Assembly: GCF_002871795.1 (NCBI RefSeq)
Contig: NZ_PNHL01000008.1
Location: 30,266 to 94,265, forward strand
Direction: 5' to 3'
Length of the DNA stretch: 64,000 nt
Origin: Brachybacterium sp. UMB0905
Lineage (GTDB): Bacteria; Actinomycetota; Actinomycetes; Actinomycetales; Dermabacteraceae
Shown: one piece after another, positions 61,522 to 64,000 of the stretch
How the letters are laid out: the number at the start of each line of letters is the position of its first letter
Position numbering within the stretch: position 1 is the first letter of the stretch
The notes under the pieces: generated by a model
What the model was told of the DNA's origin: nothing
Seen by the model: only the letters and a program-made list of their open reading frames with translations
The model's database searches: none
Translations under genes and position numbers: made by a program

Positions 61522-63081
61522 GTGAGCACCGAGAAGCAGAACAGCATGACCACCACCGACGCGACCGCGGAGAAGACCACCGACGAGCTCGCGAAGGACC
61601 TCTCCTCCCGCGGCGACACCCGCTCCCAGCGCCCCAACAGCGAGGCGTTCCGCGAGTTCATCGCCTCCGGCTGGGATGAGACCGTCCCCGACGCCGACCG
61701 TCTGGAGGCCGCGGACTTCACGCCCGCCCGTCGTGACGCCCTGGTGCGCCGGATTCCCGCCACCCGCATGGTGCTGCCCGCCGGCGTGCTGAAGGTCCGT
61801 TCGAACGACACCGATTACCCCTTCCGCCCGGACACCGCCTTCGCGTACTACGCGGGGCTGGGGACCGATGAGGAGCCCGACAGCGTCCTGGTCGTCGAAC
61901 CCTCCGTGGAGGATCCGGCGCGCGCGCAGGCCACGTACTTCTTCCGCCCCCGCGCCGGTTTCGACACCTCCGAGTTCTACGCCGATTCCCGCTACGGCGA
62001 AATGTGGGTGGGCCGCCGCCCCACCCTCACCGAGGCCGAACAGCGCCTGGGCATCGAGGTGCGGCACATCGATCAGCTGCGCGACCACCTGGCCAAGGAC
62101 GTCGGCGCCCAGCTGTCCCTCGCCGTGATGCCGAGCGTGGATGCCGGCGTGGAGGAGATGGTTACCCAGATCCGCGAGCAGAACGGCCTGCCCACCGGCG
62201 ATGAGGCCGCCGCGGAGAACGCCGCGCTGAAGGAGGCCGCAAGCGAGGCGCGCCTGGTCAAGGATGAGTACGAGGTCCGCCAGATGCGCCGCGCCGTGGA
62301 CGCCACCATCGCGGGCTTCGAGGACGTCATCCGACACCTGGACCGCGCCGTCGGCCATGAGCGCGGTGAGCGCGTCATCGAGGGGGTGTTCGCCGCGAAC
62401 GCCCGCGCCGAGGGCAACGGCGTCGGCTACGACACGATCGCCGCGGCCGGTGACCATGCCTGCACCCTGCACTGGATCCGCAACAACGGCGCCGTGCGCG
62501 CCGATGAGCTCGTGCTCATCGACGCGGGTGTCGAGGTGGACTCGCTGTACACCGCGGATGTGACCCGCACCCTGCCGGTCTCGGGCACCTTCTCCCCCAC
62601 GCAGCGGAAGGTCTACGAGGCGGTGCTGAAGGCTGCGGATGCCTCCTTCGCGGTCGCGAAGCCGGGCGTGAAGTTCCGTGACTTGCACGCCGCGGCCATG
62701 GACGTGCTCGCCCCGATCCTCGAGGAGTGGGGCCTGCTGCCCGGCACCGCGGCGGAGTCCCTCGCCCCGGAGGGGCAATGGCATCGGCGCTGGATGCCGC
62801 ATGGCACAAGTCATCACCTGGGTATGGATGTGCATGACTGCGCGCAGGCTCGCCGCGAGATGTACCTGGATGCCGAGCTGGTCCCCGGCATGATCTTCAC
62901 GATCGAGCCTGGCCTGTACTTCAAGGAGAACGACCTGCTGGTGCCCGAGGAGCTGCGCGGCATCGGCGTGCGGATCGAGGATGACGTGCTGGTGACCGAG
63001 GACGGCGTGGAGAACCTCTCCGCCGCTGCGCCCCGCACCGCCGATGACGTGGAGGCGTGGATGGCCTCACTGCGCCGATGA
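61522..63081 (+). CDS. pepP: Xaa-Pro aminopeptidase (aminopeptidase P)
   Basis: A 519-aa M24B metallopeptidase that removes an N-terminal residue before proline. The creatinase-like N-terminal domain (about 50-230) is followed by the pita-bread catalytic domain, with metal ligands in IDAGVEVDSLYTADVTRT, HGTSHHLGMDVHD, TIEPGLYF and GVRIEDDVL. The start is GTG at 61522; a later ATG at 61546 is possible. No export signal is seen. Its stop overlaps the MgtE-domain gene (ATGA). Confidence 0.93.
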   Translation: MSTEKQNSMTTTDATAEKTTDELAKDLSSRGDTRSQRPNSEAFREFIASGWDETVPDADRLEAADFTPARRDALVRRIPATRMVLPAGVLKVRSNDTDYPFRPDTAFAYYAGLGTDEEPDSVLVVEPSVEDPARAQATYFFRPRAGFDTSEFYADSRYGEMWVGRRPTLTEAEQRLGIEVRHIDQLRDHLAKDVGAQLSLAVMPSVDAGVEEMVTQIREQNGLPTGDEAAAENAALKEAASEARLVKDEYEVRQMRRAVDATIAGFEDVIRHLDRAVGHERGERVIEGVFAANARAEGNGVGYDTIAAAGDHACTLHWIRNNGAVRADELVLIDAGVEVDSLYTADVTRTLPVSGTFSPTQRKVYEAVLKAADASFAVAKPGVKFRDLHAAAMDVLAPILEEWGLLPGTAAESLAPEGQWHRRWMPHGTSHHLGMDVHDCAQARREMYLDAELVPGMIFTIEPGLYFKENDLLVPEELRGIGVRIEDDVLVTEDGVENLSAAAPRTADDVEAWMASLRR

Positions 63082-64000
63082 GCACCTCCGCGCAGCAGCG
63101 CTTCTACGCCGCGCGCCTGGCCGGCACCACGGTCTTCGACCCCATCGGTGACGTGGTTGCCACGGTGCGGGACGTCGTCGTGGTGCCCGCGAGCCGCACG
63201 AGCGCGCGCGCTGTCGGTTTCGTGGTGGAAGTGGCGGGCAAGCGCCGTGTGTTCCTGCCCATCACGCGCGTGACCTCCATCTCCCCGGGCCAGGTGATCT
63301 CCACCGGGGTGCTGAATGTGCGGCGCTTCGAGAAGCGCACGGGCGAGCTGCTGGTGATCGGGGATCTGCTGGACCGCCGGGTGACCCTCGGGGACGGCTC
63401 CGGGGAGGCGACCGTGCTGGACATCGCCCTGGACCAGAACCGGCATCGAGACTGGGAGGTCTCGCGGCTGTACCTGCGCCGCCGACCCAAGGGCGGTTCG
63501 CTGACCCGCCTGGTCTCCCGCGGCGAGACGCTCACCGCCTCCCTCGAGGAGGTCTCCGGACTGTACGGCTCACAGGCTGAGCAGTCCGCGCACCTGCTGG
63601 CCGCCTCCTATCAGGACCTGAACCCGGCCGATCTCGCGGAGATCATCCAGGAGCTGGAGCCCAAGCGACGCATCGAGCTGGCAGGCGAGCTGGCTGATGA
63701 ACGCCTGGCGGACATCCTCGAGGAGCTGCCGGAGGACATCCGCGTGGAGGTCGTGACGGGGCTGGAGGCCTCCCGCGCGGCCGACGTGCTGGATGAGATG
63801 GATCCCGATGACGCGGCGGACCTCGTGCAGGAGCTGCCCGAGCCGGTGGCCGCCCAGCTGCTGAACCTCATGGAGCCGGAGGAGGCGGAGGATGTGCGCC
63901 GCCTGCTGGCCTATGACGAGTACACCGCCGGCGGCATGATGACCACCGAACCGCTGATCGTGGCACCGGAGACTCCGGTGGCGCACTGCCTGGCGATGAT
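63078..64000 (+). CDS. MgtE N-terminal / CBS domain protein, partial
   Basis: The first 307 codons of a gene cut by the window end. The protein starts MSTSAQQRFYAARLAGTTVF with a PRC-barrel-like segment (DPIGDVVATVRDVVVV; a second copy near 95-135). The MgtE N domain of helical repeats then runs from about 165 (LLAASYQDLNPADLAEIIQE...EELPEDIRVEVV...MDPDDAADLVQELPEPVA), and the start of a CBS domain follows (DEYTAGGMMTTEPLIVAPET). It may be a magnesium sensor or transporter; whether the membrane part follows lies outside the window. The ATG overlaps the pepP stop. Confidence 0.85.
   Translation, partial: MSTSAQQRFYAARLAGTTVFDPIGDVVATVRDVVVVPASRTSARAVGFVVEVAGKRRVFLPITRVTSISPGQVISTGVLNVRRFEKRTGELLVIGDLLDRRVTLGDGSGEATVLDIALDQNRHRDWEVSRLYLRRRPKGGSLTRLVSRGETLTASLEEVSGLYGSQAEQSAHLLAASYQDLNPADLAEIIQELEPKRRIELAGELADERLADILEELPEDIRVEVVTGLEASRAADVLDEMDPDDAADLVQELPEPVAAQLLNLMEPEEAEDVRRLLAYDEYTAGGMMTTEPLIVAPETPVAHCLAM

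Overview
The sequence is GC-rich (roughly 70% by eye). Its gene set includes WhiB7, AdnA/AdnB, UvrD2, a mycothiol-linked Rv2466c-type reductase, MshA/MshB-like enzymes, DUF3107 and DUF5679 proteins and a YkoE thiamine transporter. Together these point to a Gram-positive actinobacterium of the order Micrococcales. A Brachybacterium-like member of the Dermabacteraceae is my best guess, but that is inference. No rRNA, tRNA, insertion sequence or CRISPR array was recognised.

Layout. 0.1-5.3 kb: a small unknown protein, a methyltransferase, an MshA-like glycosyltransferase with an MshB-like deacetylase, an EEP phosphatase/nuclease and an ADP-ribosylglycohydrolase. 5.3-11.7 kb: a membrane protein, an M13 peptidase and a TPP-riboswitch-controlled thiamine ECF transporter (ykoE plus a fused ATPase-ATPase-EcfT gene). 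11.7-13.2 kb: a MazEF-type toxin-antitoxin pair, an ankyrin protein and a GNAT acetyltransferase. 13.3-17.5 kb: a lanthipeptide island of much lower GC with a 32-aa precursor candidate, a hairpin attenuator and a class III LanKC synthetase, followed by a GC-rich MFS exporter. 17.5-26.3 kb: Nei-like glycosylase, RpiB, Rv2466c-like reductase, a heterodimeric ABC exporter with one degenerate ATPase, a secreted membrane-anchored protein and a divergent Ser/Thr kinase.

26.3-41.2 kb is mostly housekeeping: DUF402 protein, PepN, MscS, GlbO, two thioesterases, a membrane protein that looks like an ECF sigma factor fused to its RskA anti-sigma factor, EttA, a HAD hydrolase, a PDZ-Lon protein, a DUF2342 metalloprotease and a Nudix hydrolase. 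41.2-44.6 kb holds a broken hydrolase, a YgjP-like metallopeptidase, a long structured non-coding stretch, a 52-aa zinc-ribbon protein and whiB7 with a leader ORF. 44.6-55.7 kb is a DNA-repair block (UvrD2, NudC, a phosphotransferase, AdnB, AdnA). 55.8-64 kb carries TetR, DUF3107, a membrane metallophosphoesterase, a DEAD-box RNA helicase, a PHP phosphoesterase, aminopeptidase P and the start of an MgtE-domain protein cut by the window edge.

Two themes run through the window. Many genes appear leaderless: a TANNNT -10 box sits exactly 6-7 nt before the start codon at eleven genes, and this was used to choose starts. Gaps between genes are rich in short degenerate tandem repeats and long hairpins, including a 50-nt inverted repeat present twice in opposite orientations. 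The most novel candidate is the lanthipeptide island, whose precursor keeps a leader-like helix and a Ser-x-x-Ser motif but has no cysteine in the expected core.
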